A DNA stretch of 64,000 nt from Streptomyces sp. NRRL F-2580 (GCF_000720115.1 NZ_JOIR01000007.1:62001-126000); one strand, 5' to 3'; numbered from the stretch's first letter, positions 1 through 8,801 are shown. Program-made: numbers and translations. The notes: generated by a model not told the origin, from the letters alone.

Positions 1-778
1 GCCCGTCGAACGGCCCCGTGCGGTCGCTCGCCGCCGAGATCGCCAGGACGGACACGAGCAGGGTGCACGGCGCGCTGCCGGCCAGCTGGAAGCGTACGGC
101 CGCCCAGATGATCACCGGGAAGACGAGGAACAGCAGGGACAGGGAGCTCCGGGTGGCCACGACGGTGACGACGACGGACGTGAGCACCAGGGCCGACACC
201 TCGGCCACGCGGTAGCCGCCCTCCCCGGGCCGGCGGATGCGGCGCAGGACGAGCAGGAGCGGCGTCACCACGAGCACACCCATCGCGTCCCCGGCCCACC
301 AGGCCGACCACACCGGCCAGAACCGCGCCGAGGGCAGGTCGCCGCTGAGCACCAGCGTCCAGGTCCCGATGGTGGCGCTGATCAGCATCGGCAGCAGACC
401 GCCCAGGAAGACCAGCGCCAGGGCGTCCCGCAGCCGGTCGACCTCGCTGCGGAAGCCCACCCGGCGCAGCATCAGGTACGCGCACACGGGTGCGAGGGTG
501 TTCCCCGCGACGATGCCGAGGCCGGAGAGGTTGAAGTCGCCGATCCGCTCGATGGCGAGGTACGTGCCGAGGGCGATCCCCGGCCAGGTCCGCAGCCCCA
601 GCCAGAGCAGGGCGGCGAGGGCGATGCCGGTGGGCGGCCACAGGGGCGTGACCTCGGCCCCGTTGACGATCACGGACTGGTGCAGGCCGATCCGTCCGCC
701 CACGTAGTAGGCGAGGGCGACGGCGAGGATCAGCAGGACAGCTGTGGACAGACGTCGCCATTCCTCGGTGCGCACCAC
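1..778 (-). CDS. MASE1-domain integral membrane sensor protein (3' part outside the window)
   Basis: Reading the minus strand leftwards from about 778 gives an uninterrupted frame to the window edge. It starts VVRTEEWRRLSTAVLLILAV and has several hydrophobic segments. The stretch VTPLWPPTGIALAALLWLG and the WSAWWAGDAMGVLVVTPLL motif are typical of MASE1, a membrane sensor domain found at the N-terminus of bacterial kinases, cyclases and phosphatases. The start is either of two adjacent GTG codons (778 or 775), or a TTG at 790 that overlaps the preceding gene. The output domain lies beyond the window; in Streptomyces it is often PAS/GAF plus SpoIIE phosphatase, but that is inference. It sits 4 bp downstream of a SpoIIE phosphatase gene, so co-transcription is likely. 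Confidence 0.75.
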   Translation of the reverse strand, partial: MVRTEEWRRLSTAVLLILAVALAYYVGGRIGLHQSVIVNGAEVTPLWPPTGIALAALLWLGLRTWPGIALGTYLAIERIGDFNLSGLGIVAGNTLAPVCAYLMLRRVGFRSEVDRLRDALALVFLGGLLPMLISATIGTWTLVLSGDLPSARFWPVWSAWWAGDAMGVLVVTPLLLVLRRIRRPGEGGYRVAEVSALVLTSVVVTVVATRSSLSLLFLVFPVIIWAAVRFQLAGSAPCTLLVSVLAISAASDRTGPFDG

Positions 779-782
779 AGCA

Positions 783-1631
783 TCAGACAACAGGCCCGCG
801 CCCCGGCGGGGCGTGACGCGCCGCGTCGTGGGTCAGGACGAGCACTGCGGCGTCATCGGCATGGCCGGTGGAGTCGGCCACCTTCATCACCTCGGCGGCC
901 AGCTCGTCGGGATCGGTGCCCGCCGCCTCCCGCACGACGCGTACGACGCGCTCCAGCCCCACCTCGATCGGGAACCTCGGGCCCTCGACGACGCCGTCGG
1001 TGAGCAGGACGATCGATCCCGCCGTCGTCAGACGGCGCCGGGTCACGCCGTACCCCGATCCGGACTGCAGGTTCAGCGGCAGTCCGCCGTCGTCCTCGGT
1101 GATCCCGTACTGGCCGTCGACGGTGGCCCAGACCGAGGGCACGTGCCCGGCCCGGGCGCTCTCCAGCTCCCACGTCCGCGGATCGAAGCGGAGCAGGCTG
1201 CAGGTCGCGAAGAGATCGCGGTCCATGGAGAGCAGCACCTCGTTGGCCCGGCCGAGCACCTCGCCCGGATCGGCGACCACGGCAGACACGGCCCGCAGAC
1301 AGATCCGGATCTGCCCCATGAAGGCGGCCGCGTCCACGTCGTGTCCCTGGACGTCGCCGATGCAGAAGGCGAGGGCGCCCTCGGGCAGCTGGAAGCCGTC
1401 GTACCAGTCGCCGCCGATGTCCAGGCCGTGCCGGGCGGGCGCGTACCGGGCCGCGGCGCGCAGCCCCGGCAGCACGGGCAGGGCGGTGGGCAGCATCTCG
1501 CGCTGCAGCGCCTCGGCCAGCTCGACCCGGGCCTGCTGCAGCTCGACCCCTTGCCGCGCCTGGGCGGTGAGCCGTCCGAGCATGCTGAGGAGGTCGGCGC
1601 TCGCCACGCGCGGGGGGCGGCGCGGGCTCAT
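783..1631 (-). CDS. PP2C-type SpoIIE family serine phosphatase
   Basis: Predicted cytosolic protein phosphatase of the SpoIIE/RsbU class, which dephosphorylates anti-anti-sigma factors or acts as a signalling output. Metal-binding PP2C motifs are all present: GGDWYDGF, CIGDVQGHDVDAAAFMGQ, LLTDGVVEG and HADDAAVLVL. A short N-terminal helix rich in Gln and Glu (QARQGVELQQARVELAEALQ) precedes the domain. The ATG at 1631 (MSPRRPPRV) is preferred because GGAG lies 8 bases upstream; an in-frame ATG at 1691 would add 20 residues. No sensory domain is attached, so input may come from the adjacent MASE1 gene. Confidence 0.85.
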   Translation of the reverse strand: MSPRRPPRVASADLLSMLGRLTAQARQGVELQQARVELAEALQREMLPTALPVLPGLRAAARYAPARHGLDIGGDWYDGFQLPEGALAFCIGDVQGHDVDAAAFMGQIRICLRAVSAVVADPGEVLGRANEVLLSMDRDLFATCSLLRFDPRTWELESARAGHVPSVWATVDGQYGITEDDGGLPLNLQSGSGYGVTRRRLTTAGSIVLLTDGVVEGPRFPIEVGLERVVRVVREAAGTDPDELAAEVMKVADSTGHADDAAVLVLTHDAARHAPPGRGPVV

Positions 1632-1743
1632 GGAACGCTCCGAGGTGCATCCATTCGTCCCTGCTTCCGCTCCGTTCACGAGCCCGTGCACATCATATTT
1701 CCGGGCACCCGGAACGCGCCCCCCGAGACGGCCCCGGGGGGCT

Positions 1744-2286
1744 TCAGTCCCACTGCGCGTCGGCCAGCGAGGCGACCGGCTGCGGCTTGCCGATGACCGC
1801 CAGGGCGATGAAGAAGTTGATCTGGCCGATCGCGATGGTGAGGGTGGCCAGCGCCTTCTCGCCGTAGTGCTCCGCCACCTCGGCGTACAGCTCGTCGCTC
1901 ACGCGCTCCCGGCCGTGCGGGGCGGGCTGGAGGGTGGCCTCCACCAGGGCGAGCGCGGCGCGCTCGGCCGCGGTGAAGTACGGGGCGTCCTGCCACGAGG
2001 AGACGGCGGTGATGCGCTCCTCGGACTCCCCGGCCTTGCGGAGGAAACCGGTGTTCAGGACGGTCAGGTAGGTGTTGTGGACGATCTGCCCGGCCCGCAG
2101 GTGGACCAGGCTCATCGTGGTGCGCGGCACCGAACGGTTGCCCGTCGCCCGGAAGAGGGCGGCGCTGATGTCGTTCAGCTCGGGCACGAACTCCGCCGGG
2201 TTCGGCATCCGTGAGAGGGAAGCGGAGGTGGTGGCGGTGGTGGCGGTGGTGGCGGTGGTGTTCGAGGTGTTCGAGGTGGTCGTCAT
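1744..2286 (-). CDS. carboxymuconolactone decarboxylase-like (AhpD fold) protein without cysteines
   Basis: The 180-residue protein follows the AhpD/carboxymuconolactone decarboxylase layout: NPAEFVPELNDISAALFR, then TMSLVHLRAGQI, then FLRKAGESEERI, then a helical C-terminal half. In redox-active members the middle carries CxxC inside a segment like INGCAYCxDMH. Here the same place reads IVHNTYLTVLNTG and the whole protein has no cysteine, so peroxidase-type chemistry is not expected. The N-terminus is a low-complexity Thr/Ala/Asn tail encoded by short tandem repeats. It is transcribed in the same direction as purA, with a strong terminator between them. Confidence 0.75.
   Translation of the reverse strand: MTTTSNTSNTTATTATTATTSASLSRMPNPAEFVPELNDISAALFRATGNRSVPRTTMSLVHLRAGQIVHNTYLTVLNTGFLRKAGESEERITAVSSWQDAPYFTAAERAALALVEATLQPAPHGRERVSDELYAEVAEHYGEKALATLTIAIGQINFFIALAVIGKPQPVASLADAQWD
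2227..2278. repeat. short tandem repeats inside the 5' end of the AhpD-like gene
   Basis: Three tandem copies of a 9-bp unit (GTGGCGGTG) from about 2230, followed by two copies of GTTCGAGGT, lie in the first codons. They encode the TATTATTATT and NTSNTT tail. The unit lengths are multiples of three, so unit gain or loss would not shift the frame. Confidence 0.7.
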
Positions 2287-2386
2287 GACTGCTCTCCTTC
2301 AGGCCGCGTCGGCGTCTACACAGCACTGACGGACGGGCCCGCCCGGATGTGACCGGATGCGGAAGGATTCTTTTCCCGAAAACGCG

Positions 2387-2424
2387 GAGGGTCCTGCCCG
2401 GACTTCCGTCCGGGCAGGACCCTC
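2387..2424 (-). terminator. strong hairpin terminator after purA
   Basis: A perfect 17-bp inverted repeat (2387-2403 with 2408-2424) and a 4-base loop lie 22 bp past the purA stop on the minus strand. This is a typical Streptomyces intrinsic terminator without a long U tract. Confidence 0.8.
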
Positions 2425-2445
2425 GCTCGGTGGTGCGTCTCCTGC

Positions 2446-3729
2446 CTACAGGAAGGAGTTGATCTCGATCGTCTCGGTGCGGCCGGGGCCGACGCCGATC
2501 GCGGAGATCGGGGCGCCCGACATCTCCTCCAGGGCCTTGACGTAGGCCTGGGCGTTCGCCGGCAGGTCCTCGAAGGTCTTGGCCTTGGTGATGTCCTCGG
2601 ACCAGCCGGGGAGGTATTCGTAGATCGGCTTCGCGTGGTGGAAGTCGGTCTGCGAGTAGGGGAGCTCCTCGACGCGCTTGCCGTCGATCTCGTACGCGAC
2701 GCACACCGGGATCTGCTCCCAGCCGGTCAGCACGTCCAGCTTGGTGAGGAAGAAGTCGGTCAGACCGTTCACCCGGGTGGCGTACCGTGCGATCGGCGCG
2801 TCGAACCAGCCGCAGCGACGGTCACGGCCGGTGGTCACACCGCGCTCGCCGCCGATGCGGCGCAGGTCCTCGCCGTCCTGGTCGAACAGCTCGGTCGGGA
2901 ACGGGCCGGCGCCGACGCGGGTCGTGTAGGCCTTGAGGATGCCGATGACACGGCTGATCTTCGTCGGGCCCACGCCGGTGCCGGTGCAGGCGCCGCCCGC
3001 GGTCGGGTTCGACGAGGTGACGAAGGGGTAGGTGCCGTGGTCGACGTCGAGCAGGGTGCCCTGGCCGCCCTCGAACAGCACGACCTTGTCCTCGTCCAGC
3101 GCGTCGTTGAGGATCAGGGTGGTGTCGGCGACGTACGGCTTGATCTGCTCCGCGTACTGGAGCATCTCCTCGACGATCTGCGCGGCGTCGATCGCGCGAC
3201 GGTTGTAGAGCTTCGCCAGCAGCTGGTTCTTGCCCTCCAGCGCCGCTTCGACCTTCTGGATGAGGATCGACTCGTCGTAGAGGTCCTGGACGCGGATGCC
3301 GATGCGGTTGATCTTGTCCGCGTAGGTCGGTCCGATGCCGCGGCCGGTCGTACCGATCTTGCGCTTGCCGAGGAAGCGCTCGCCGACCTTGTCGAGGGTG
3401 ACGTTGTACGGCGTGATCAGGTGCGCGTTGCCGCTGATGAGCAGCTTGGAGGTGTCGATGCCGCGCTCGTTCAGGCCGCGCAGCTCGGAGAGCAGGACGG
3501 CCGGGTCGACGACGACGCCGTTACCGATGACAGGGGTGCATCCGGGGGAGAGGATGCCGGACGGGAGAAGGTGCAGCGCGTACTTCTGGTCGCCGACGAC
3601 GACCGTGTGGCCGGCGTTGTTGCCACCCTGGTAGCGCACTACATAGTCAACGGATCCACCGAGCAGGTCGGTGGCCTTTCCCTTGCCCTCGTCACCCCAC
3701 TGAGCTCCGAGCAGCACAAGAGCGGGCAC
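2446..3729 (-). CDS. purA: adenylosuccinate synthetase
   Basis: Cytosolic enzyme joining IMP and aspartate with GTP hydrolysis, the first committed step from IMP to AMP. At 427 residues it has the usual length and starts [20 protein letters not shown], containing the GDEGKGK phosphate-binding loop. Further family motifs are [44 protein letters not shown] and [14 protein letters not shown]. It stands alone, divergent from the diacylglycerol-kinase-like gene, and ends at a 17-bp-stem terminator. ATG start at 3729. Confidence 0.97.
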   Translation of the reverse strand: MPALVLLGAQWGDEGKGKATDLLGGSVDYVVRYQGGNNAGHTVVVGDQKYALHLLPSGILSPGCTPVIGNGVVVDPAVLLSELRGLNERGIDTSKLLISGNAHLITPYNVTLDKVGERFLGKRKIGTTGRGIGPTYADKINRIGIRVQDLYDESILIQKVEAALEGKNQLLAKLYNRRAIDAAQIVEEMLQYAEQIKPYVADTTLILNDALDEDKVVLFEGGQGTLLDVDHGTYPFVTSSNPTAGGACTGTGVGPTKISRVIGILKAYTTRVGAGPFPTELFDQDGEDLRRIGGERGVTTGRDRRCGWFDAPIARYATRVNGLTDFFLTKLDVLTGWEQIPVCVAYEIDGKRVEELPYSQTDFHHAKPIYEYLPGWSEDITKAKTFEDLPANAQAYVKALEEMSGAPISAIGVGPGRTETIEINSFL

Positions 3730-3830
3730 AGGCGTACACCTCTTCCGGATGGGGCATGTCCAAGGTCAGGGGGCGTACGACGATGTACACCGCAGGCTGA
3801 GCCGTCGGACCGGTACCCCGGAATAGACGA

Positions 3831-3858
3831 AGGCCCTGGCGCAATAGCGCAAGGGCCT
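3831..3858. promoter_or_regulatory. hairpin in the leader between purA and the DAGK-like gene
   Basis: A 12-bp stem with one mismatch and an AATA loop (AGGCCCTGGCGC / GCGCAAGGGCCT) lies between two divergent genes, 22 bases upstream of the GGAAGGA ribosome site of the plus-strand gene. It could be an attenuator, or a terminator that shields the divergent promoters. The function is inferred only. Confidence 0.45.
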
Positions 3859-3892
3859 CTTGCACAAAGATGCTACCCGAGGAAGGACCGAG

Positions 3893-4771
3893 GTGTCGGC
3901 TCCAGAGCCCACCATGAGCCATGCGGGCGCGCCGGTAGGCGGCCTGCTCGTGCTCGTCGACCCGGTCGCCCGCCGTCTTGACGGCGAGTCCGTGCGGATC
4001 GCGAAGGATGTGTTGTCAGCGGGCGCGGCGGCGAAAATCTGCCTCCCGGAGTCGCAGGAGGAATTTGCGCGGGCTCTCGCCCGCCGGGGTCATCGGCAGC
4101 CGGTGATCGTGGGCGACGACCGGGCGCTGGTCCGGGCCGTGGGGCTGCTGTACCGGGAGCGGGCGCTGGGCGAGGGCGCCCTCGCGCTGGTTCCGGTGGG
4201 ACCTGTGGAGTCCCTCGGGCTGGCGGGTTCCCTCGGCGTTCCGCTTTCGGCCGTGTCCGCGGCCCGGGCGGTGCTCGACGGGGCGGTGCGGACGTGCGAC
4301 CTCCTGGTCGACGACAGCGACGGGGTGGTGCTGGGCGCGCTGCGGATCCCGCCGGTGCGCGGGATTCCGCGGCCGGCCGGGCCGTCGGTGTGGAGCGCGT
4401 ACCGCTCGCTGGTCCGGACGCTGGTCCGCCCGGTGGCGGCGGGCGGCGGCGGGAGCGGTGGCGTGGGCGGGGGGTACCACCGGCTGCGGGTCGAGGCCGA
4501 CGGGCTGCTCCTGGCGGACGTGGACCAGCCCGTGGAGGACGTGTCGGTGCGCACGTGCGACGACGGAGGTCCGGCGGAGGTCGTGGTCCGCACGGCCGGC
4601 GGCGGCCCGGCCGGCTCCGGCTCCGGCTCCACGGTGACGGCCCGGGCCAAGACGGTGACGGTGTCGGGCGCGGACTTCCGCTACCGCGCCGACGCGGCGA
4701 TGACCGGGCCGGTCCGCCGCCGTACGTGGACTCTGCGGCCCGGGGCATGGACGCTCACTCTGCCCCGGTGA
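3893..4771 (+). CDS. diacylglycerol kinase catalytic-domain-like protein, signature motifs lost
   Basis: The overall layout (an N-terminal LLVLVDPVARR strand, a nucleotide-binding half, then a C-terminal beta-rich half ending in a TWTLRPGAWTLTLPR-type strand) resembles the DAGK/YegS lipid kinase fold. However, the GGDGT loop is replaced by IVGDDRAL and the PxGTxNDxA motif by VPVGPVESLGLAGSLG, so kinase activity is doubtful. The GTG at 3893 is chosen for the GGAAGGA ribosome site; an ATG at 3914 is possible. Gly/Ser-rich linkers interrupt the second half. The 3' end overlaps the next gene by 25 bp. Confidence 0.6.
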   Translation: MSAPEPTMSHAGAPVGGLLVLVDPVARRLDGESVRIAKDVLSAGAAAKICLPESQEEFARALARRGHRQPVIVGDDRALVRAVGLLYRERALGEGALALVPVGPVESLGLAGSLGVPLSAVSAARAVLDGAVRTCDLLVDDSDGVVLGALRIPPVRGIPRPAGPSVWSAYRSLVRTLVRPVAAGGGGSGGVGGGYHRLRVEADGLLLADVDQPVEDVSVRTCDDGGPAEVVVRTAGGGPAGSGSGSTVTARAKTVTVSGADFRYRADAAMTGPVRRRTWTLRPGAWTLTLPR

Positions 4772-5292
4772 CGGAGGCGGGGGCGGGGGCGGGGGCGGCG
4801 ACGGAGGCGCTGGGTGACGCGCTGGGCGACTGGCGGCGGGAGGGGCTGCTGCTCTGCCTGCTGCCGGTGTTCTGGTGGCCGGCGGTGGTCGCGGCCGTGC
4901 TCACCCGGCCGCCGGTGCTGGTGGTGCTGCTGAGCCCGGTGGTGCTGGGGGTGCGGGAGCTCCGCGCCGTCCGGCGGGCCCGGTGCGCGCTGCGGGACCC
5001 GGCGGTGCGCTGGACCCCGTACGAGGCCGTGGTGGTCCGCGCCCGGTGGCGCCCGCCGGTGCTGGTCCTGGCGGACGGGCGGTACGCGCTCACCTTGGGC
5101 GTGCTGGGCCGGCGGGTGTTGCCGCTGTGCCCGTGGCCCCGTACGGCGCCGGAAGAGCCGGCCGCGTCGGCCGCGTCGGGGCTGGTGGTGCGGCTGGCTG
5201 GGGATCCGGCCACGGGCGGAATCCTGTGGGCCCCGCACTCCGGCGGCCTGGGCCGCGCCCGTCCCGTACGCCGCCGCGCCAGGCGGCCTTAG
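4747..5292 (+). CDS. hypothetical membrane protein
   Basis: I do not recognise a family. From ATG 4747 (inside the 3' end of the DAGK-like gene) the frame encodes 181 residues. They comprise an Ala/Gly-rich start, WRREGLLLCLLPVFWWP followed by a strong hydrophobic pair of segments (residues about 38-72), then a basic region and a beta-like cytoplasmic part (APPVLVLADGRYALTLGVLG style). The 25-bp overlap suggests translational coupling with the upstream gene. It ends 3 bases into a convergent small gene. Confidence 0.55.
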   Translation: MDAHSAPVTEAGAGAGAATEALGDALGDWRREGLLLCLLPVFWWPAVVAAVLTRPPVLVVLLSPVVLGVRELRAVRRARCALRDPAVRWTPYEAVVVRARWRPPVLVLADGRYALTLGVLGRRVLPLCPWPRTAPEEPAASAASGLVVRLAGDPATGGILWAPHSGGLGRARPVRRRARRP

Positions 5293-5459
5293 CCGAGGCC
5301 GAGCTTCTCCCTGTGGTCCCGCCAACGGTCCATCATGGCCAGCATCTCGCCCTGCAGGAACTCGAAGAAGGCCGCCGTCTCGGCGACCCGCGCGCCGGCC
5401 GGCGAGTCGGTGCCGAGGGTGGCGGCGCCGTCGCGCAGGGACTTCTCCCACAGACTTAC
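5289..5459 (-). CDS. small conserved-looking ORF downstream of the P450, no standard start codon
   Basis: The frame SLWEKSLRDGAATLGTDSPA... to ...HREKLGLG then TAA has strongly biased GC3 codons and reads like a real helical protein of about 55 residues. It lies 14 bp after the P450 stop. Upstream in frame there is no ATG or GTG; the frame reads through GTA (5457-5459) and CTG (5451-5453) where a start would be expected. It may use CTG or another rare start, be coupled to the P450, or have lost its start by mutation. Function unknown. Confidence 0.4.
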   Translation of the reverse strand, partial: VSLWEKSLRDGAATLGTDSPAGARVAETAAFFEFLQGEMLAMMDRWRDHREKLGLG

Positions 5460-5473
5460 GAGTGGTCTACGGG

Positions 5474-6682
5474 CTAGAACTCCACGAGCAGCCGCTCCAG
5501 CCCTCGGATGACGTACCCGTCCCGCCACCGCGGCTCCTCGACGAGCCGCAGTGGCGGGACCCCGTCCGCCAGCAGCGCGCCGAACGAGGCCTCCAGCTCC
5601 CGCCGCGCCAGCGGAGCCCCCAGGCAGTAGTGGATCCCCGCCCCGAAGCTCAGGTGCGGATTGTCGGGCCGTACGAGGTCCAGTGCGTCGGGCTCCGCGA
5701 ACCGCGCGGGATCCCGGTTCGCGGACCCGAAGAGCAGCGCGACCTCGGCGCCGCGCGGGACGTCGGTGTCCCCGATCCGGATGTCGTCGAGCACCCACCG
5801 CTCGAACATCTGCAGAGGTGTGTCGTACCGCATGAGTTCATCCACAGCTGTGGACAACTTTTCGGGATCGCGGCTCTCGCGGAGCGCGGCGAGCTGCGCG
5901 GGATTGCGGAACAGCGCCCACCATCCGTTCACGGTGGTGTTGACGGTGGCCTCGTGTCCGGCGTTCAGCAGGAGCACGCAGGTGGAGATCATCTCCTGCT
6001 CGCTGAGCCGGCCCTCCTCGTCGTGGGCGGCGATCAGGCCGGAGATCAGATCCTCGCCGGGGCGCGTGCGGCGCTCGGTGATCAGCTCCCGCAGGTAGGC
6101 GCTGAACTCGACGCTCGCCCGCACCGCGCGCCGTGCCGTCTCCTCGTCCGGCCGGAGCTCGAACATCCCGCAGATGTCCGCCGACCACGGGCGCAGGAGC
6201 CCCCGGTCCGCCTCCGGCACGCCCAGCAGCTCCGCGATCACGGCCACCGGCAGGGGCTCGGCGACGGTCGCGAGCAGATCCCCGCCCCCGTCCGCGAGCA
6301 GCCGCCCCACCAGCCCCTCGGCCATCCGCTGCACGGCGGGCACGAGCCGCTCCACCGTCCGCGGGGTGAAGGCCTTCGCCACCAGCCTGCGCACCCGCGC
6401 GTGCGCCGGATCCTCCAGGTCCAGCAGGCCGTTGCCGTTGAGCACATGGAAGGGCTCGTGCTCCGGCGGCGGCGCCTCGCGCCCGAACTCCTCGTGCGAG
6501 AACCGGTGCAGGTAGGTCCGCCCCAGCCGCCGGTCCCGCAGCAGCGCGCTCACATCGGCGTAGTGCGGCACCAGCCACTGCCCGGTGGCCTCCCACCACA
6601 CGGCCCGCCCCTGCTCCCGCAACTCCCGGTACGCCGGATACGGATCGGCGACGAACGCGGCATCCCACGGATCAAAGCCCAT
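5474..6682 (-). CDS. cytochrome P450 (CYP107-like)
   Basis: Soluble bacterial class I P450 monooxygenase of 402 residues. Seen in the sequence: the I-helix motif NAGHEATVNTT, the K-helix ExxR within DELMRYDTP, and the heme-binding loop FGAGIHYCLGAPLARRE with the proximal Cys. The N-terminus GFDPWDAAFVADPYPAYREL is typical of the CYP107 group. The substrate cannot be deduced and no ferredoxin gene is adjacent. By synteny it may correspond to the CYP107P member of S. coelicolor (inference from memory). Confidence 0.93.
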   Translation of the reverse strand: MGFDPWDAAFVADPYPAYRELREQGRAVWWEATGQWLVPHYADVSALLRDRRLGRTYLHRFSHEEFGREAPPPEHEPFHVLNGNGLLDLEDPAHARVRRLVAKAFTPRTVERLVPAVQRMAEGLVGRLLADGGGDLLATVAEPLPVAVIAELLGVPEADRGLLRPWSADICGMFELRPDEETARRAVRASVEFSAYLRELITERRTRPGEDLISGLIAAHDEEGRLSEQEMISTCVLLLNAGHEATVNTTVNGWWALFRNPAQLAALRESRDPEKLSTAVDELMRYDTPLQMFERWVLDDIRIGDTDVPRGAEVALLFGSANRDPARFAEPDALDLVRPDNPHLSFGAGIHYCLGAPLARRELEASFGALLADGVPPLRLVEEPRWRDGYVIRGLERLLVEF

Positions 6683-6707
6683 CCCCGCACCCTAGGGGGT
6701 GTCCCGC

Positions 6708-7367
6708 CTACGCCGGTGTCACCAGCCGGGTCTCGTAGGCGAACACCGCCGCCTGGGTGCGGTCGCGCAGGCCCAGCTTCACCAGGATCCGGCTCACATG
6801 GGTCTTGATCGTGGACTCCGCGACGATCAGTCGGGACGCTATCTCCGCATTGGACAGCCCCTGTGCGATCAGCACCAGCACCTCCGTCTCCCGCTCGGTC
6901 AGCTCACCCACTCCCGCCGGATCCGCCAGCTTGCGCGTCTCGGAGATCTTCGAGAACTCCGCGATCAACCGCTTGGTCACCGAAGGTGCCAGCAGGGCCT
7001 CCCCTGCCGCCACCACCCGTACCCCGTCCGCCAGCTGACGGGCCGACGCGTCCTTCAAGAGGAACCCGGAGGCCCCGGCCCGCAGCGCCTGGTACACGTA
7101 CTCGTCGAGGTCGAAGGTCGTCAGGACCAGCACCTTCGCGTCCGTGTCCGCGGCGACGATCTCCCGCGTCGCCTCCAGGCCGTTCATCTGCGGCATCCGG
7201 ATGTCCATCAGCACCACGTCCGGCCGCAACGCCGCCACCTGCGCGATGGCCTCCCGGCCGTCGACCGCCTCGCCCACGACCTCGATGCCGTCCATGGCGT
7301 TCAGCAGGACGGAGAACCCCTCTCGCACCATCATCTGGTCGTCGACGATCAGCACCCTGATCGTCAT
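6708..7367 (-). CDS. NarL/LuxR-family response regulator
   Basis: 219 residues: a receiver domain (IRVLIVDDQMMVREGF, phospho-acceptor Asp in DVVLMDIRMPQMNG, Thr in VLVLTTFD, Lys in FLLKDASA) followed by a LuxR helix-turn-helix (LTERETEVLVLIAQGLSNAEIA...ESTIKTHVSRIL). Its start overlaps the 3' end of the cognate kinase gene by 4 bp, so the two are translationally coupled. Nearly the same protein is encoded again at 8802-9473. Confidence 0.95.
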   Translation of the reverse strand: MTIRVLIVDDQMMVREGFSVLLNAMDGIEVVGEAVDGREAIAQVAALRPDVVLMDIRMPQMNGLEATREIVAADTDAKVLVLTTFDLDEYVYQALRAGASGFLLKDASARQLADGVRVVAAGEALLAPSVTKRLIAEFSKISETRKLADPAGVGELTERETEVLVLIAQGLSNAEIASRLIVAESTIKTHVSRILVKLGLRDRTQAAVFAYETRLVTPA

Positions 7368-8695
7368 GCCGCCCCCTCCGCCGCCACCGGCTCCGGCGCC
7401 TGGCGACTGCGCACCGGTATGAACACCGCCACCTCGTACCCGCCCGCGGCCGTCGGCCCGGCCGTCATCTCCCCCTCCAGCATGGCCACCCGCTCCCGCA
7501 TTCCGGTGATCCCGTGCCCGGCCCCCGCCGAGGGCCGCACATCGCCGGTCGCCGCCTCATTGACGATCCGTATCCCCAGACCGCCCAGCACGTACGAGAC
7601 CTCCACCCCGGCCGCCGCACCCGGCGCGTGCCGCAGCGTGTTGCTCAGGGCCTCCTGGATGATCCGGTACGCCGACAGCTCCACGCCCTGCGGCAGCTCC
7701 CGCACCGCGCCCGTGATCGTCTTCTCCACGCTCAGCCCGGCCTCCCGCACATTGCCCAGCAGCCCGTCCAGCGAGGCCAGCGTCGGCTGCGGGGCGTCCG
7801 GAGCCTCGTAGTCCGCGGAGCGCACCACACCCAGCACCCGCCGCAGCTCCGTCAGGGCCGCCACGGCGTTCTCCCGGATGGTGACGAACGCCGCCTCCAG
7901 CTCCGGCGGCGGGTTCTTCACCCGGTACGGCGCGGCCTCCGCCTGGATCGCCACCACCGACATGTGGTGGGCCACCACGTCGTGCAGCTCCCGCGCGATC
8001 GTCGTCCGCTCCTCCAGCAGCGTCCGCTTGTCCCGCTCGAAGGCCGTGACCTCCTGCTGCGCCGTGACCTCCTGCCGCGCCTCCTTGCGGGTGTTGCGGA
8101 CGGTCACCGCGAGGAGGGAGACCGCGGACAGGAAGGCCATCGGTCCGGGTTCGAGGGGCTGGCCTATCAGCGAGGGCAGGAAGGACCCGGTCGCCACGGT
8201 GATCAGCCACAACCAGCCGGCCACCCGCGGCCGGCTCCGCAACGCCACGATGGTGATCACGACGAGGTGGGCGAAGAAGGTACCCGGAGACCACGGCCAG
8301 GTCATGCCGGTGCTCTCCACCATGGCCAGCGGCAGCGTCACAGCGAGCACCACCCACACGGCGCCGATCGGCCGCACCAGCGTCATCAGCACCGGCGCCG
8401 CGGCCAGCAGTCCCAGCAGCAGCGACAGCCCGGAAGGGACCATCCTGTTGTTGATGATGGTGACGAACACCGTGATCACGGACAGCAGGACCACCACGGC
8501 ATGCGGCAGGAACGCCGCCCTGGGGCGCAGCGCCCGCGGAACCCACCGTGCGAGCCGCCCGTCCGTGCGTATCGGCGGCAGCGGCCGGTAGGCGAACGCA
8601 TCGGTGATCAGGTCGTCGCGGAGGTTCTTGAAGAGCCCCGAAGCGAGTCGGAACTCAGGCGGCCGGGCTGTCCCCCCGGTGGTCGTCTCGGTCAT
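7364..8695 (-). CDS. HisKA_3 sensor histidine kinase
   Basis: The N-terminal half holds several membrane helices (for example LPHAVVVLLSVITVFVTI and LLLGLLAAAPVLMTLV). A coiled segment then leads to the HisKA_3 phosphorylation box ARELHDVVAHHMSVVAIQAE and an HATPase domain (QEALSNTLRHAPG..., GHGITGMRERVAML). The ATG at 8695 (MTETTTGG) is preferred over an upstream in-frame ATG. The signal is unknown. It pairs with the response regulator that starts inside its last codon. Confidence 0.93.
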   Translation of the reverse strand: MTETTTGGTARPPEFRLASGLFKNLRDDLITDAFAYRPLPPIRTDGRLARWVPRALRPRAAFLPHAVVVLLSVITVFVTIINNRMVPSGLSLLLGLLAAAPVLMTLVRPIGAVWVVLAVTLPLAMVESTGMTWPWSPGTFFAHLVVITIVALRSRPRVAGWLWLITVATGSFLPSLIGQPLEPGPMAFLSAVSLLAVTVRNTRKEARQEVTAQQEVTAFERDKRTLLEERTTIARELHDVVAHHMSVVAIQAEAAPYRVKNPPPELEAAFVTIRENAVAALTELRRVLGVVRSADYEAPDAPQPTLASLDGLLGNVREAGLSVEKTITGAVRELPQGVELSAYRIIQEALSNTLRHAPGAAAGVEVSYVLGGLGIRIVNEAATGDVRPSAGAGHGITGMRERVAMLEGEMTAGPTAAGGYEVAVFIPVRSRQAPEPVAAEGAA

Positions 8696-8801
8696 GCCCC
8701 CACCGTAGGGCGGTGGTCCCGTCGTCCGCGTCGCCGCTGAAGGGGATATCCCGGCATCCCCCTCAAGTACTACGAGGGCCGCGAAGACCACCCGGGCCGC
8801 C

